DNA of 64,000 nt from Arthrobacter sp. TPD3018 (GCA_003075315.1 QDFQ01000001.1:973998-1037997), one strand, 5' to 3'. Shown: positions 47,715 through 58,346, counted from the stretch's first letter. Notes: generated by a model from the sequence alone, not told the origin. Translations and numbers: made by a program.

Positions 47715-48782
47715 CTAGCGGATGGGCTTCAGCGTCGCTTCCACCCAATCCCCTACGAGCTTTACCATTCGCGGCGAGCCGAGATTGGGGCCGAGCGTTG
47801 CGTTCTCGGCCTCGCTCCCGGTCTTTGCGCCGTCCTTTAGCCAGTGGCTCATGCCGTCGAACACGACGACCTGCGCGCGCGGATTGCCCGCCAAGGCCGC
47901 CCGCGCCGCGGGGGCGTTGCCGCGCGCCGGCACGAAGGGATCGAGCGCGCCGAACACTTGAAGCACCGGCACGTGCAGCGCCTTGAAGGCGGTCGCGATA
48001 TGCGCGTCGGCGATCTGGTAGATTTCGGGATTGTCGATCGCCGCAAGCGCTCCCGCGGCGCCCTCTCGCGAAAAGCCGTTAGCGACGAACCCTCGGATCG
48101 TGGCCGTGCGCAGCCTATCGATCGTCGCGTCATCGGCATGGGCAACGCGTGCCGCGATCAGCTGCGTCGCCGTGGCGACCAGCGGTGCGACGGTCGCTTC
48201 GGGATGACCGGAGAGGACCAGATTATCGTGCATCGATGTGGCGAAAAGGTCGAGCCCGTCGCCGGCTGGACCGGCGAGCGTCACGACGCCGGCGATGCGC
48301 GGGTCCGCCGCGGCGATTCCCGGCACGATCGCGCCGCCTTGGCTGTGTCCGACCATCAGGATACGGTCGCCGTCGATCTGCGGCAAACGGCGCATCGCCG
48401 CGACCGCGGCGGTAGCGTCTCGTGCCAGTTTCCTATTGTCCTCGACGTAGGTCCCGGTCGAGCGCCCAACGCCGCGCTTGTCATACTCCAGCGTCGCGAT
48501 GCCGTCTGCCAGCCAGCGCTGCATCAACCGGTCGAACCCGCCGCGGCCATTCGGCCCATGCCCCTGCACGACGATGACGAGCGGGACGGGGCCATGCCCA
48601 TGGACTTGTGGCAGGCGCAACGTGCCCGCCAGCGTCACGCCGGGATCGGAGGGGATCGTCACCTCACGCGCGACGGACCGAACGGCAAGAATGTCCTGCT
48701 CGAAAGGCAACGCCGCGGTGGCCGGCGTCGGCGCGGTCGTCATCGCGCACAACACGGCAAAGACTGCCGTTCGTTTCCCCAT
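47715..48782 (-). CDS. Exported alpha/beta-hydrolase
   Basis: A 355-residue alpha/beta-hydrolase with a signal peptide (TAVFAVLCAMTTAPTPATA). It shows VIVVQGHGPNGRGGFDRLMQ, LEYDKRGVGRSTG, the nucleophile motif GHSQGG and a late His in GMSHWLKDG. It resembles bacterial dienelactone-hydrolase- or Est-type esterases. It is convergent to the M16 gene. Confidence 0.85.
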   Translation of the reverse strand: MGKRTAVFAVLCAMTTAPTPATAALPFEQDILAVRSVAREVTIPSDPGVTLAGTLRLPQVHGHGPVPLVIVVQGHGPNGRGGFDRLMQRWLADGIATLEYDKRGVGRSTGTYVEDNRKLARDATAAVAAMRRLPQIDGDRILMVGHSQGGAIVPGIAAADPRIAGVVTLAGPAGDGLDLFATSMHDNLVLSGHPEATVAPLVATATQLIAARVAHADDATIDRLRTATIRGFVANGFSREGAAGALAAIDNPEIYQIADAHIATAFKALHVPVLQVFGALDPFVPARGNAPAARAALAGNPRAQVVVFDGMSHWLKDGAKTGSEAENATLGPNLGSPRMVKLVGDWVEATLKPIR

Positions 48783-48807
48783 TTTTACCCCCCTCTCTTC
48801 GCTCACC

Positions 48808-50595
48808 TCACCCCTTGTACAACCCATCCAGCCGTTCGCCGTACACGCCGCGGATCACGTGGCGGCGGATCTTCAGGCTCGGCGTCAGCTGTTCGTTTTC
48901 GATCGCGAAGGGTTCGTCCGCCAGGATGAAGCGGCGGATGCGTTCGGTGACGGACAGGTCCTTGTTCACGCGTTCCACGGCATGGCCGATCGCGGTGCGA
49001 TATTCGCTATTTTCCGCAAGGCGCGCCGCCTTGCACGCGGTGCCGTTCGCCGCGCACCATTCCTGCGTCCATTCGGGGTCGGGCACGATCACCGCGACCA
49101 TATAGGGCCGGCGATCGCCGGCGATCATCGCCTGGACGATCTCGGGCTGCAGCGTCAGCATGCCCTCGACCTTTTGCGGCGCGACATTCTCGCCCTTGTC
49201 GTTGATGATCAGGTCTTTCTTGCGGTCGGTGATCTTGATCCGGCCCGCCGCGTCGATCTCGCCGATGTCGCCGGTGTGCAGCCAGCCGTCGCGCAGCACG
49301 CGCGCGGTCTCCGCCTCGTTGCGCCAATAGCCGTGCATCACCAGCTCGCCACGGACCAGGATTTCGCCGTCGGGCGCGATCACCACCTCGGTCGCGTCGA
49401 GCGGCGGGCCGACCGTGTCGACCTTCACGCCGGCGCGCGGCCGGTTGCACGAGATCACCGGCGCCGCCTCGGTCTGGCCATAGCCTTGCAGGAAGGTGAG
49501 GCCGAGGCTCTGGAAGAACAGCCCGACCTCCGGCGTCAAAGGCGCGCCGCCCGAGACCATCGCCTTCATCCGCCCGCCGAAACGCTTGGCGATCTTGGGC
49601 TTGAACAGCGTATCGACCAGCAGCTTGGTCGGCCGGTCGGTGAGCGAGAGCCGCCCCGCACTCTGCTTCGCGCCGCTCTCCAGCGCCTTGTCGAGCAGCC
49701 AGGCGGACAGGCCGCCCTTCTTCTCGATCGCCTTGCTGATCCGGGTGCGCAGCACCTCGAACAGGCGCGGCACGACGAACATGATCGTCGGGCGCACCTC
49801 CTCGATATTGGCGGCGAGCTTGTCGAGGCCCTCGGCATAATAGATCTGGCCGCCCAGCCCGATCGGGAAATGCTGCCCGCCGGTATGCTCATAGGCGTGG
49901 GACAGCGGCAGGAACGACAGGAACACCTCGTCGTCCCAGCCGAAATCCTCGGAGATCAACGCCGCGCAACCGTTCACATTGTGCAGCAGCGCGCCATGGT
50001 GCTGCATCACGCCGCGCGGCGCGCCGCCGGTGCCGCTGGTGTAGATGATGCAGGCCAGGTCGTTGCGCTGGAAATCCGCCTCCGCGGCGACGCGCACGGG
50101 ATCGGCGGGATGATCCGCGATCAGCCGGTGCCAGTCATGGAAATCGATGCTGGTGGAGGGGGCGCGCATCGGGTCGATGCCGATCACCGTCTGCCCCTGG
50201 TTCGATCGCAGCACCGCGGGCATCAGCGTCTTGGCGAGCTTTTCGGTCGATACGATGATCGCGCAGGCGCCCGAATTTTCGATGATGTGCGCATGGTCGC
50301 GCTCGGTATTCGTCGTGTAGGTCGGCACGGTGACGCAGCCCGCCGCCATGATGGCGAGGTCGCTGATGCACCATTCCGGCCGGTTTTCGGCGACCAGCAT
50401 CACCCGGTCGCCGCGCTTCATGCCGATCGCCTTCAGGCCCGCGGCAAGGCTCGACACCTGCCGCGCCGCTTCCGCCCAGCTCGTGGCGACCCATTGGCCG
50501 TCGCGCTTCGCCCACAGGAAGGGGGCGTCACCCTTTTCCGCCGCGCGCGTGAAGAACATGGTGACGAGGTTGGGGAAGTGTTCGAGGGTGCGCAT
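48808..50595 (-). CDS. Long-chain acyl-CoA synthetase (AMP-binding)
   Basis: A 595-residue adenylate-forming ligase of the FadD/LACS group. Signature motifs are IIYTSGTGGAPRGVMQ (AMP-binding P-loop), LPLSHAYEH, GYGQTEAAPV, GWLHTGDIGEIDAAG and DRKKDLIINDKGENVAPQ. It activates fatty acids with ATP and CoA. The ATG at 50595 (MRTLEHFPNL) is the likely start. Confidence 0.93.
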   Translation of the reverse strand: MRTLEHFPNLVTMFFTRAAEKGDAPFLWAKRDGQWVATSWAEAARQVSSLAAGLKAIGMKRGDRVMLVAENRPEWCISDLAIMAAGCVTVPTYTTNTERDHAHIIENSGACAIIVSTEKLAKTLMPAVLRSNQGQTVIGIDPMRAPSTSIDFHDWHRLIADHPADPVRVAAEADFQRNDLACIIYTSGTGGAPRGVMQHHGALLHNVNGCAALISEDFGWDDEVFLSFLPLSHAYEHTGGQHFPIGLGGQIYYAEGLDKLAANIEEVRPTIMFVVPRLFEVLRTRISKAIEKKGGLSAWLLDKALESGAKQSAGRLSLTDRPTKLLVDTLFKPKIAKRFGGRMKAMVSGGAPLTPEVGLFFQSLGLTFLQGYGQTEAAPVISCNRPRAGVKVDTVGPPLDATEVVIAPDGEILVRGELVMHGYWRNEAETARVLRDGWLHTGDIGEIDAAGRIKITDRKKDLIINDKGENVAPQKVEGMLTLQPEIVQAMIAGDRRPYMVAVIVPDPEWTQEWCAANGTACKAARLAENSEYRTAIGHAVERVNKDLSVTERIRRFILADEPFAIENEQLTPSLKIRRHVIRGVYGERLDGLYKG

Positions 50596-50662
50596 GGCTC
50601 TCTCCTGCATGCCGGCGGCGCGTGTGGATCCCGCGCCTGCCGTAACGTCCGTGACGCGCTTT

Positions 50663-52426
50663 TTATTCCGAGGGGCGGTTGGCGACGGGGGCCATGGGCA
50701 GCGGTTTGGTGACGCGGCCCGTCTCGTCGATCGCGGCGCCCTCGCTGCGCGGATCGGCGGCACCCACCCAGCGGTTGCCCTTCCATTCGATCGCATTCGC
50801 CTTGAGGCCCAGCGGGGCGATCTGCGTCCGTTCGCCGAGCTTGGCGAGCGCGGGCTGAAGCGCTTCGGCGGGCGTGCCCTTTTCCAGCGTCGCGACCGGG
50901 CCGGGCGCGTAGACGAGGCCGAGGCGGATCGCGTCCTCCGCCGACAGATTCCAGTCGAGCACGCCGATCAGGGCCTTGGCGATCTGCGCGATGATCGTCG
51001 ATCCGCCCGCCGCACCGAGCGCGAGGCGCACCTTGCCCTGCGCGTCGTAGACGATCGTCGGCGCCATCGAGCTGCGCGGGCGCTTGCCGCCCTCGACCCG
51101 GTTGGCGACCAGATAGCCTGCGTCCACGGGCACGATATCGAAATCGGTCAGTTCGTTGTTGAGCATCGTGCCGTCGACCATCAGCCCCGATCCGAACGGT
51201 CCTTCGATCGTGGTCGTCACCTCGACGACGTTGCCGTCGCGATCGGCGACCGCGAGGTCGGTGGTGCCGGCCACCTCGCTGACCGGCGCGGCGGTGCGCG
51301 GCGGCGCGCCCGGCGGCGTGCCGGCGCTGACCGTCGCCATCGTCGTGCCGGGCGAGATCAGCGCAGACCGCTGCGCGATATAGGCGGGGTCGAGCATGCC
51401 CTTGATCGGCACACGCACGAAATCGGGATCGCCGACGTACATGTTGCGATCCGCATAGGCGAGGCGCGAGCTTTCGGCGAACAGATGCCAGGCGACCGGG
51501 TTGGCCGGACCCAGCTTGCCCATGTCGAACCGTTCGAGCTGCTTCAGGATCATCAGCACGGTGACGCCGCCGGACGAGGGCGGGCCCATGCCGCAGATCT
51601 TGTACGTGCGATAGGGCACGCACAGGTTCGGGCGCGGCTTCGCCTCATAGCTGGCGATGTCGCCGGTGGTCATCTGCGACGGGTTGCGCGCGGCGCCGTT
51701 GACCGTCGCGACGAGCTTCTGCGCCTGCGGGCCGACATAGAAGCTGTCGGGGCCGAGCGTCGCGATCCGTTCGAGCAACGCCGCCTGCGCCGGATTGCGG
51801 ATCAGGCCGTCGGCGCCGGGGGTGAAGGTGGCGCTGCCCTGCGGCGTCAGGTCGCCGCCGTACGAACGAACCGCATTGTTGAAGCGCGGCGAGGGCTGGA
51901 ATCCCTGCTTGGCCAGCCGGATCGCGGGCGCGAACAGGCGCGCCCAGGGCAGTTTGCCGCCATTGCGATGCGCCAGCGCCATGCCGCGCAGCGCGCCCGG
52001 CACGCCGACGCTGCGGCCGCCGGGGACGGCATCGGCATGGGACAGGGGCTTGCCGTCGGCGGTGTAGAACCAGCGCGGGGTGGCGGCGTGCGGCGCGGTT
52101 TCGCGGGCGTCGATCGTGTCGATCTTGCCGGTGCGGGCGGCGTGACGCACCCAGAAGCTGCCACCGCCCAGGCCGGAGCTTTGCGGCTCGACGACGTTCA
52201 GCGCCAGCATCGTTGCGATCGCCGCATCGGTGGCGCTGCCGCCGGCCTTCAGAATCTCGACGCCCGCCGCCGCCGCGCGCGGATCGGCGGCGCTGACCAT
52301 GCCGGGCACGTTCGGCCCGGGTGCCGTCGGGCCGGACGCCCTGGGGCCGACCGGGGTCTTCGCCGGTGCCGCAAGGGCGGGCAGCGGCAGCGATAGGACG
52401 GCGAGCGTCAGGGCAAGTCTTGTCAT
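50663..52426 (-). CDS. ggt: Gamma-glutamyltransferase
   Basis: A 587-residue exported enzyme that cleaves glutathione and other gamma-glutamyl compounds. A signal peptide is present (LTLAVLSLPLPALAA). The autoprocessing site with the nucleophile Thr is in VAGTTDLAVADRDGN (T388), and the downstream TTTIEGPFGSGLMV matches the small subunit. The large subunit has GLGGGSFW and VPGALRGMALAH. Confidence 0.93.
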   Translation of the reverse strand: MTRLALTLAVLSLPLPALAAPAKTPVGPRASGPTAPGPNVPGMVSAADPRAAAAGVEILKAGGSATDAAIATMLALNVVEPQSSGLGGGSFWVRHAARTGKIDTIDARETAPHAATPRWFYTADGKPLSHADAVPGGRSVGVPGALRGMALAHRNGGKLPWARLFAPAIRLAKQGFQPSPRFNNAVRSYGGDLTPQGSATFTPGADGLIRNPAQAALLERIATLGPDSFYVGPQAQKLVATVNGAARNPSQMTTGDIASYEAKPRPNLCVPYRTYKICGMGPPSSGGVTVLMILKQLERFDMGKLGPANPVAWHLFAESSRLAYADRNMYVGDPDFVRVPIKGMLDPAYIAQRSALISPGTTMATVSAGTPPGAPPRTAAPVSEVAGTTDLAVADRDGNVVEVTTTIEGPFGSGLMVDGTMLNNELTDFDIVPVDAGYLVANRVEGGKRPRSSMAPTIVYDAQGKVRLALGAAGGSTIIAQIAKALIGVLDWNLSAEDAIRLGLVYAPGPVATLEKGTPAEALQPALAKLGERTQIAPLGLKANAIEWKGNRWVGAADPRSEGAAIDETGRVTKPLPMAPVANRPSE

Positions 52427-52466
52427 CGCGGCGAAACCTAACGCCTCGCCGCGTCAGGGCAAGCCG

Positions 52467-53492
52467 TTACGCCCCTACGGCATCCGTCACGCAGGCAAAG
52501 CCATCGCGGGCGAGGCATGCGTCGAGATCGGTCAAGATGCGCCGGGCGAGGCCGGGCCCTTCGAAGACCAGTGCCGAATAGAGCTGCACGAGCGATGCGC
52601 CTGCCCGGATACGCGCATAGGCCTCCGCGCCGCTGTCGACGCCCCCCGCCGCGATCAGCGCGATGCCGCCGCCGCTGGCGGATCGCACATCGGCCAGCCG
52701 CTGGCGCGCGAGCGCGGCCAGCGGCGCGCCCGACAGGCCGCCCGTCTCGCTGGCCTGCGGACTGCGCAGCGGCGGACGCGACACCGTGGTGTTGCCCATG
52801 ATGATCGCATCGATCCGCCGTTCGATCGCCGCACGGACGATGCCGTCGATCGCCGCCGCATCGAGATCGGGTGCGATCTTCAGGAACAGCGGCGTGCCGC
52901 CCCGCGCCTCGGTACAGGCGGCGAGCAGTTCGTCGAGCGCCGCGCCATGCTGCAGGTCGCGCAGCCCCGGCGTGTTGGGCGAGGAGATGTTGATCGTGAC
53001 ATAATCGGCGAGGGGGGCCGCCGCCGTGACGCCGGTGACGTAATCGACGATGCGATCGGTCGCGTCCTTGTTGGCTCCGACGTTGATGCCGAGCCGCCCA
53101 CCGTGCCGCTTGGCGGCGCGCGCATTGGCGAGGCCCGCTTCCAGGCCACCGTTGTTGAACCCCATCCGGTTGATGACCGCGCGATCCGCGACCAGCCGGA
53201 ACAGCCGCGGCTTGGGATTGCCCGCCTGTGGCAGCGGCGTCAGCGTCCCCATCTCGACCGCGCCGAAGCCCATCGCGAACAGCCCATCGACCGCCACCCC
53301 ATCCTTGTCGAGACCCGCGGCGACGCCGAGCGGATTGGGAAAGTGCAAGTTGGCGATCTGCGTCGCGAGTCGCGGGTTTGAAGAGTGAGCCGCGACGGGC
53401 AGTTTTCCGCGCACCGCCAGCGCTTTGAGCGTCAACCCATGCGCCCGTTCGGCGTCGAGCGTGAAGAGAAGCGGGCGCAGGGTCTGATACAT
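52467..53492 (-). CDS. pyrD: Dihydroorotate dehydrogenase (quinone), class 2
   Basis: A membrane-associated pyrimidine-synthesis enzyme. The 341-residue product has the N-terminal class 2 segment (MYQTLRPLLFTLDAERAHGL), NPLGVAAGLDKDG, INRMGFNNGG, the catalytic Ser in VTINISSPNTPGL and SGAPLAALA. The ATG at 53492 is preferred; ATG at 53504 is possible. Confidence 0.95.
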   Translation of the reverse strand: MYQTLRPLLFTLDAERAHGLTLKALAVRGKLPVAAHSSNPRLATQIANLHFPNPLGVAAGLDKDGVAVDGLFAMGFGAVEMGTLTPLPQAGNPKPRLFRLVADRAVINRMGFNNGGLEAGLANARAAKRHGGRLGINVGANKDATDRIVDYVTGVTAAAPLADYVTINISSPNTPGLRDLQHGAALDELLAACTEARGGTPLFLKIAPDLDAAAIDGIVRAAIERRIDAIIMGNTTVSRPPLRSPQASETGGLSGAPLAALARQRLADVRSASGGGIALIAAGGVDSGAEAYARIRAGASLVQLYSALVFEGPGLARRILTDLDACLARDGFACVTDAVGA

Positions 53493-53537
53493 GGCCGGGC
53501 TCATCGCATCGGCGAGGGCGAAGGTCAAAAGCGTCTT

Positions 53538-53640
53538 CGTCATCCCGGCGAACGCCGGGATCCATGGTCACGATGTGCTCAGCGAATCCTGTCCGACCGC
53601 CGTCCCGCATCCATGGATCCCGGCGTGCGCCGGGATGACG
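53538..53640. repeat. REP-type palindrome (family A)
   Basis: The arms CGTCATCCCGGCGAACGCCG and CGGCGTGCGCCGGGATGACG lie upstream of pyrD. The 5' end of the open frame reads through it. With the next repeat and the iscR promoter it accounts for the 441-bp gap. Confidence 0.85.
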
Positions 53641-53671
53641 AATGGGGAGGGCGCTCTGCCCACACCCCATC

Positions 53672-53765
53672 CGTTATTCCCGCGAAGGCGGGAATCCATA
53701 ACCTCTGCCGGTGCGGCACCATAGAAGCCCTGCGCGTCTGGATTCTCGCCTACGCTGGAATGACG
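53672..53765. repeat. REP-type palindrome (family A), second copy
   Basis: Arms TTATTCCCGCGAAGGCGGGA and, more diverged, TGGATTCTCGCCTACGCTGG lie 31 bp from the previous element. Confidence 0.75.
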
Positions 53766-53834
53766 AGGAGAGGGCGCCCTGCACGAAGTCCGCGCCCCTT
53801 CTGCATCACATCGCCCCAAACACCACGCCCCCGC

Positions 53835-53887
53835 TTGACCCCGCCACACAAACCCCTATCTGGCAATCGGATCGAATTGATCCGATT
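53835..53887 (+). promoter_or_regulatory. suf operon promoter with perfect palindromic operator
   Basis: TTGACC (53835-53840) and TATCTG (53857-53862) at 16-bp spacing, followed at once by a perfect inverted repeat AATCGGATC-GAATT-GATCCGATT (53865-53887). The palindrome covers the expected start of transcription, 47 bp before the iscR-type gene. A repressor, perhaps the adjacent IscR-like protein or another iron regulator, is likely to bind it. Confidence 0.6.
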
Positions 53888-53933
53888 TGCGAGCCGTTCT
53901 CAACAATCGGCGTGCACCAAGCAGTTCGGAGCC

Positions 53934-54380
53934 ATGCGCCTTTCCAGCCTCGCCGATTATGCGGTCGTGATGATGTCCGCCGCCGCGCGCCATTGCGGTG
54001 GCGCGGGCCGGCTGAACGCGACGCTGCTCGCCGAGGAAACCGGCGTGCCGCTGCCCACCGCGCAGAAGCTCGTCAGCCGCCTGTCGTCCGCCGGCCTGAT
54101 CGAGAGCACGCGCGGCACCGGCGGCGGCTTCCGCCTCTCGCGTCCGCCCTCGGCGATCAGCCTCGCCGACATCGTTGAGGCGGTCGAGGGCCCCATCCAG
54201 CTGACCTCCTGCGTCGAGGGCAGCCGTCACGATTGCGCCATCGAGGGCGCGTGCCAGGTTCGCCCGCATTGGGGCATCGTCAACGAAGCCGTCCGCGGCG
54301 CGCTCGCCGGTGTCAGCCTCGCCCATCTCTCCCGCGCGCCGGCCGCCGCCGCCGCGCCCCGCATTCCTGTACAGGTGTAA
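53934..54380 (+). CDS. Rrf2/IscR-family Fe-S regulator of the suf operon
   Basis: A 148-residue winged-helix regulator starting MRLSSLADYAVVMMSAAARH. The C-terminal half has three Cys at 93, 101 and 107 (TSCVEG, HDCAIEGACQV), close to the [2Fe-2S] ligands of IscR. It sits first in the suf operon, 3 bp before sufB, and probably tunes it to Fe-S status (SufR-like role). Confidence 0.9.
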   Translation: MRLSSLADYAVVMMSAAARHCGGAGRLNATLLAEETGVPLPTAQKLVSRLSSAGLIESTRGTGGGFRLSRPPSAISLADIVEAVEGPIQLTSCVEGSRHDCAIEGACQVRPHWGIVNEAVRGALAGVSLAHLSRAPAAAAAPRIPVQV

Positions 54381-54383
54381 CCC

Positions 54384-55859
54384 ATGGCCACCAAGAACGC
54401 CGAAGCCTATGCGGCCGTCTCCAAGACTTACGAATGGGGCTTCACCTCCGATATCGAACAGGACTTCGCGCCCAAGGGGCTGAGCGAAGACACCGTTCGC
54501 TACATCAGCGCCAAGAAGGACGAGCCCGAATGGATGCTCGACTGGCGGCTGAAGGCGTTCCGGCTGTGGCAGACGCTGGAGGCGCCGGACTGGGCCAAGC
54601 TCAACGTGCCGCCGATCGATTATCAGGACGCGTACTATTACGCCGAACCCAAGGCGAAGCCGAAGCTCGGCTCGCTGGACGAGGTCGATCCCGAAATCCT
54701 GCGCGTCTATGAAAAGCTCGGCATTCCGCTGGAAGAGCAGAAGATGCTCGCCGGTGTCGAGGATGGCAGCGAGCCCAAGCGCCGCGTCGCGGTGGATGCG
54801 GTGTTCGATAGCGTGTCGGTGGCGACGACGTTCCGCAAGGAACTGGAGGCCGCCGGCGTTATCTTCCGCTCGATCAGCGAAGCGATCCGCGAATATCCCG
54901 AGCTGGTGAAGAAGTGGCTTGGCAAGGTCGTGCCGCAGCGCGACAATTACTTTGCGACGCTCAACAGCGCGGTCTTCAGCGACGGCACCTTCGTCTACAT
55001 TCCGGAGGGCGTGCGCTGCCCGATGGAGCTGTCGACCTATTTCCGCATCAACGCCGAAAACACCGGCCAGTTCGAACGCACGCTGATCGTCGCCGACAAG
55101 GGCTCGTACGTCTCGTACCTCGAAGGCTGCACCGCCCCGATGCGCGACGAGAACCAGCTGCACGCCGCGGTCGTCGAACTCGTTGCGATGGACGATGCCG
55201 AGATCAAATATTCGACCGTCCAGAACTGGTATCCGGGCGACGAGAACGGCCTCGGCGGCATATACAATTTCGTCACCAAGCGCGCGCTCTGCCAGGGCAA
55301 GAACAGCAAGGTGTCGTGGACGCAGGTCGAAACCGGCAGCGCGATCACCTGGAAATATCCGTCCTGCGTGCTGGCGGGCGACGGATCGGTCGGTGAATTC
55401 TATTCGGTCGCGGTGACCAACAACCGGCAGCAGGCCGACACTGGCACCAAGATGATCCACCTCGGCAAAAACACCAAATCGACCATCGTGTCGAAGGGGA
55501 TCAGCGCCGGCCGCTCCGACAACACCTATCGCGGCCTGGTGCGCGTTGCGCCGACCGCGGAGAACGTCCGCAACTTCACCCAGTGCGACAGCCTGCTTCT
55601 GGGCGACCAGTGCGGCGCCCACACCGTGCCGTACATCGAGGTGAAGAACCCGAGCGCGCAGATCGAGCATGAAGCGACGACGTCGAAGATCAGCGAGGAT
55701 CAATTGTTCTACGCGATGAGCCGCGGCCTCGATCAGGAAGCCGCCGTCGCGCTGATCGTCAACGGCTTTGCTCGCGAAGTGCTGCAACAGCTGCCGATGG
55801 AATTCGCCGTCGAAGCGCAGAAGCTGTTGGGGATTTCGCTGGAAGGCTCCGTCGGATGA
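54384..55859 (+). CDS. sufB: Fe-S cluster scaffold SufB
   Basis: The scaffold subunit of the SufBCD complex. The 491-residue product carries [56 protein letters not shown] and [20 protein letters not shown], diagnostic for SufB. It directly follows the regulator gene. Confidence 0.97.
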   Translation: MATKNAEAYAAVSKTYEWGFTSDIEQDFAPKGLSEDTVRYISAKKDEPEWMLDWRLKAFRLWQTLEAPDWAKLNVPPIDYQDAYYYAEPKAKPKLGSLDEVDPEILRVYEKLGIPLEEQKMLAGVEDGSEPKRRVAVDAVFDSVSVATTFRKELEAAGVIFRSISEAIREYPELVKKWLGKVVPQRDNYFATLNSAVFSDGTFVYIPEGVRCPMELSTYFRINAENTGQFERTLIVADKGSYVSYLEGCTAPMRDENQLHAAVVELVAMDDAEIKYSTVQNWYPGDENGLGGIYNFVTKRALCQGKNSKVSWTQVETGSAITWKYPSCVLAGDGSVGEFYSVAVTNNRQQADTGTKMIHLGKNTKSTIVSKGISAGRSDNTYRGLVRVAPTAENVRNFTQCDSLLLGDQCGAHTVPYIEVKNPSAQIEHEATTSKISEDQLFYAMSRGLDQEAAVALIVNGFAREVLQQLPMEFAVEAQKLLGISLEGSVG

Positions 55860-55870
55860 CCCAATCCCCT

Positions 55871-55962
55871 CGTCATGCCGGACTTGTTCCGGCATCCACC
55901 GTGCAACACGGGCAGCCTCCCCGAGTGGAGGAGTGGACCCCGGAACAAGTCCGGGGTGACGG
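55871..55962. repeat. REP-type palindrome (family A) in the suf operon
   Basis: Arms CGTCATGCCGGACTTGTTCC and CGGAACAAGTCCGGGGTGAC lie 12 bp after sufB. It is inside the presumed transcript. Confidence 0.8.
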
Positions 55963-55992
55963 TGGGATGTTGAGCGACGTCGGACTCTACAA

Positions 55993-56117
55993 ATGACGAT
56001 CGTCGGCTGGTCGAGTTTGGCGCTGGTCATCGCGACTAGCTTGGCAAGTACGATGGCAATCGTCGTCTCACTGCTATTTTCCGTTATCCATCTTTCAAAG
56101 AAGAAGCGTTCCCGCTG

Positions 56118-56118
<1 letters not shown>
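55993..56118 (+). CDS. 41-residue membrane protein coupled to sufC
   Basis: A short ORF between sufB and sufC whose stop overlaps the sufC start (TGATG). The product (MTIVGWSSLALVIATSLAST then MAIVVSLLFSVIHLSKKKRS) is almost entirely a single membrane helix with a strongly basic C-terminus, so it is probably an inner-membrane protein with a cytosolic tail. Composition is more AT-rich than the flanking suf genes. It could be a real partner of SufC or only a translational coupler. No known family was recognised. Confidence 0.5.
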
Positions 56119-56861
<743 letters not shown>

Positions 56862-56870
56862 TTGTGTCTC

Positions 56871-57007
56871 AAATCCTCCCCGGTACGGGGAGGGGGACCG
56901 CGACGCGGAGCGGCGTGGTGGAGGGGGCTCTCCACACGCGATACCGCTTGCGGAAGTCCCCCTCCACCAGCTTCGCTGGTCCCCCTCCCCGTGCCGGGGA
57001 GGATTTG
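56871..57007. repeat. Long imperfect palindrome (family C, copy 2) between sufC and sufD
   Basis: Begins AAATCCTCCCCGGTACGGGG and ends with the complement; the core CGTGGTGGAGGGGG and CCCCCTCCACCAG match copies at 6490 and 58210. Confidence 0.88.
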
Positions 57008-57034
57008 CGGGAGAGTCACGCAGGCATCGACTCG

Positions 57035-57105
57035 CTTCTTCTCCGCGCCTCCGCGCCTCCACGTGAACACAACCCTCTCCGCGTCTTCGCGTCTTCGCGT
57101 GAACA
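57035..57105. repeat. Palindromic repeat (family D) between sufC and sufD
   Basis: A partial inverted repeat with CGCGTCTTCGCGTGAACA, related to the element between glyQ and glyS. Confidence 0.65.
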
Positions 57106-57123
57106 CCTTCCGAGCACAGCCGC

Positions 57124-58197
57124 ATGACCGACGTCCTCGACCTGCCCACCACCCGCGACGAGGCGTTCCGCTGGGCTGACATGCCCGCGTTGCAAGCCGC
57201 GCGTGCGCTGCCGGCGACGTCTGCTGCCGTGACCGACCCGATCCTCGCGGACGCCAGCCGGCTGGTCTTCATCGACGGCTACCTTGACACTGACTTCAGC
57301 CGGCCTGGTGATCTGACGATCGACCGGGCGGATGTTACCAGCGACCACCCGCTTGCCCGCCACGCGGCGGGGCAGGGGCACGCGGTCACGCTCGCGCCCG
57401 GCAGCGTCACGACGATCGAGATCGCGCGCGTCAATGCCGGCGAGGACAGCCATACGCCGCTGACCATCACCCTCGGTGAGGACGCCGTCCTCACGCTGGT
57501 CGAGACCTATACCGGCGCGGGCTGGACCAACACTCTGACCCGCTTCCACCTCGGCAAGGGCGCCCGCGTCATGCGCGCGGTGCGGATCGTCCAGGACGCC
57601 GGCTTCGTCTCGACCCGGGACGAGGTGGTCATCGCCGAAGCCGCCAGCTTCGTCAGCGTCGCGCTCGGCGCCACCGCCGCCGGCACGCGCCTCGACGCCG
57701 CGCTGACGCTGAACGGCGACGGCGCCTATGCCGAACTCGGCGGCGCGCTGCTGACCCGCGACGACCAGCGGCAGGAATGCGCGGTTCGCGTCCGCCACGC
57801 CCACCCCAACGGCCAGAGCCACCAGCTCTGGCGCGCGGTCGCTGCCGATCGCTCGACCGTCAGCCTCGCCGCCGCGGTCGAGGTCGCGCGCGACGCGCAG
57901 AAGACTGACGGCGAACAGAGCTTGCGCGGCCTGCTGCTCCAGCGCACCGCGACGGTGAACCTCAAGCCCGAGCTCGAAATCTTTGCCGACGACGTGAAGT
58001 GCGCGCACGGCGCGACGGTCGGCGAACTCGACGCGCGTGCGCTCTTCTACATGCAGAGCCGCGGCATCCCCGCCGCGCGCGCGAAGGCGCTGCTGACGCG
58101 GGCGTTCGTCGCGGATGCGCTCGACCGGATCGCGGACGAAGCGGTGCGCGAGGTGTTCGCCGCCGACGCCGACGCGTGGCTGGAGCGCGCGTTGTGA
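57124..58197 (+). CDS. sufD: Fe-S assembly protein SufD
   Basis: The SufB paralog in the SufBCD complex, 357 residues. The N-terminal half is weakly conserved; the C-terminal half has FADDVKCAHGATVGELDARA and FYMQSRGIPAARAKALLTRA, diagnostic for SufD. It is separated from sufC by two repeats. Confidence 0.95.
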   Translation: MTDVLDLPTTRDEAFRWADMPALQAARALPATSAAVTDPILADASRLVFIDGYLDTDFSRPGDLTIDRADVTSDHPLARHAAGQGHAVTLAPGSVTTIEIARVNAGEDSHTPLTITLGEDAVLTLVETYTGAGWTNTLTRFHLGKGARVMRAVRIVQDAGFVSTRDEVVIAEAASFVSVALGATAAGTRLDAALTLNGDGAYAELGGALLTRDDQRQECAVRVRHAHPNGQSHQLWRAVAADRSTVSLAAAVEVARDAQKTDGEQSLRGLLLQRTATVNLKPELEIFADDVKCAHGATVGELDARALFYMQSRGIPAARAKALLTRAFVADALDRIADEAVREVFAADADAWLERAL

Positions 58198-58209
58198 TTG
58201 AATCCCTCC

Positions 58210-58346
58210 AAATCCTCCCCGGGACGGGGAGGGGGACCGCGACGCGTAGCGGCGTGGTGGAGGGGGGCTTCCTCAAGCGGCACCGCCCGTGGAGCGCCCC
58301 CTCCACCAGCTTCGCTGGTCCCCCTCCCCGTGCCGGGGAGGATTTT
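58210..58346. repeat. Long imperfect palindrome (family C, copy 3) between sufD and sufS
   Basis: Starts AATCCTCCCCGGGACGGGGA and ends with its complement; the middle is as in the copies at 6490 and 56871. Confidence 0.88.
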
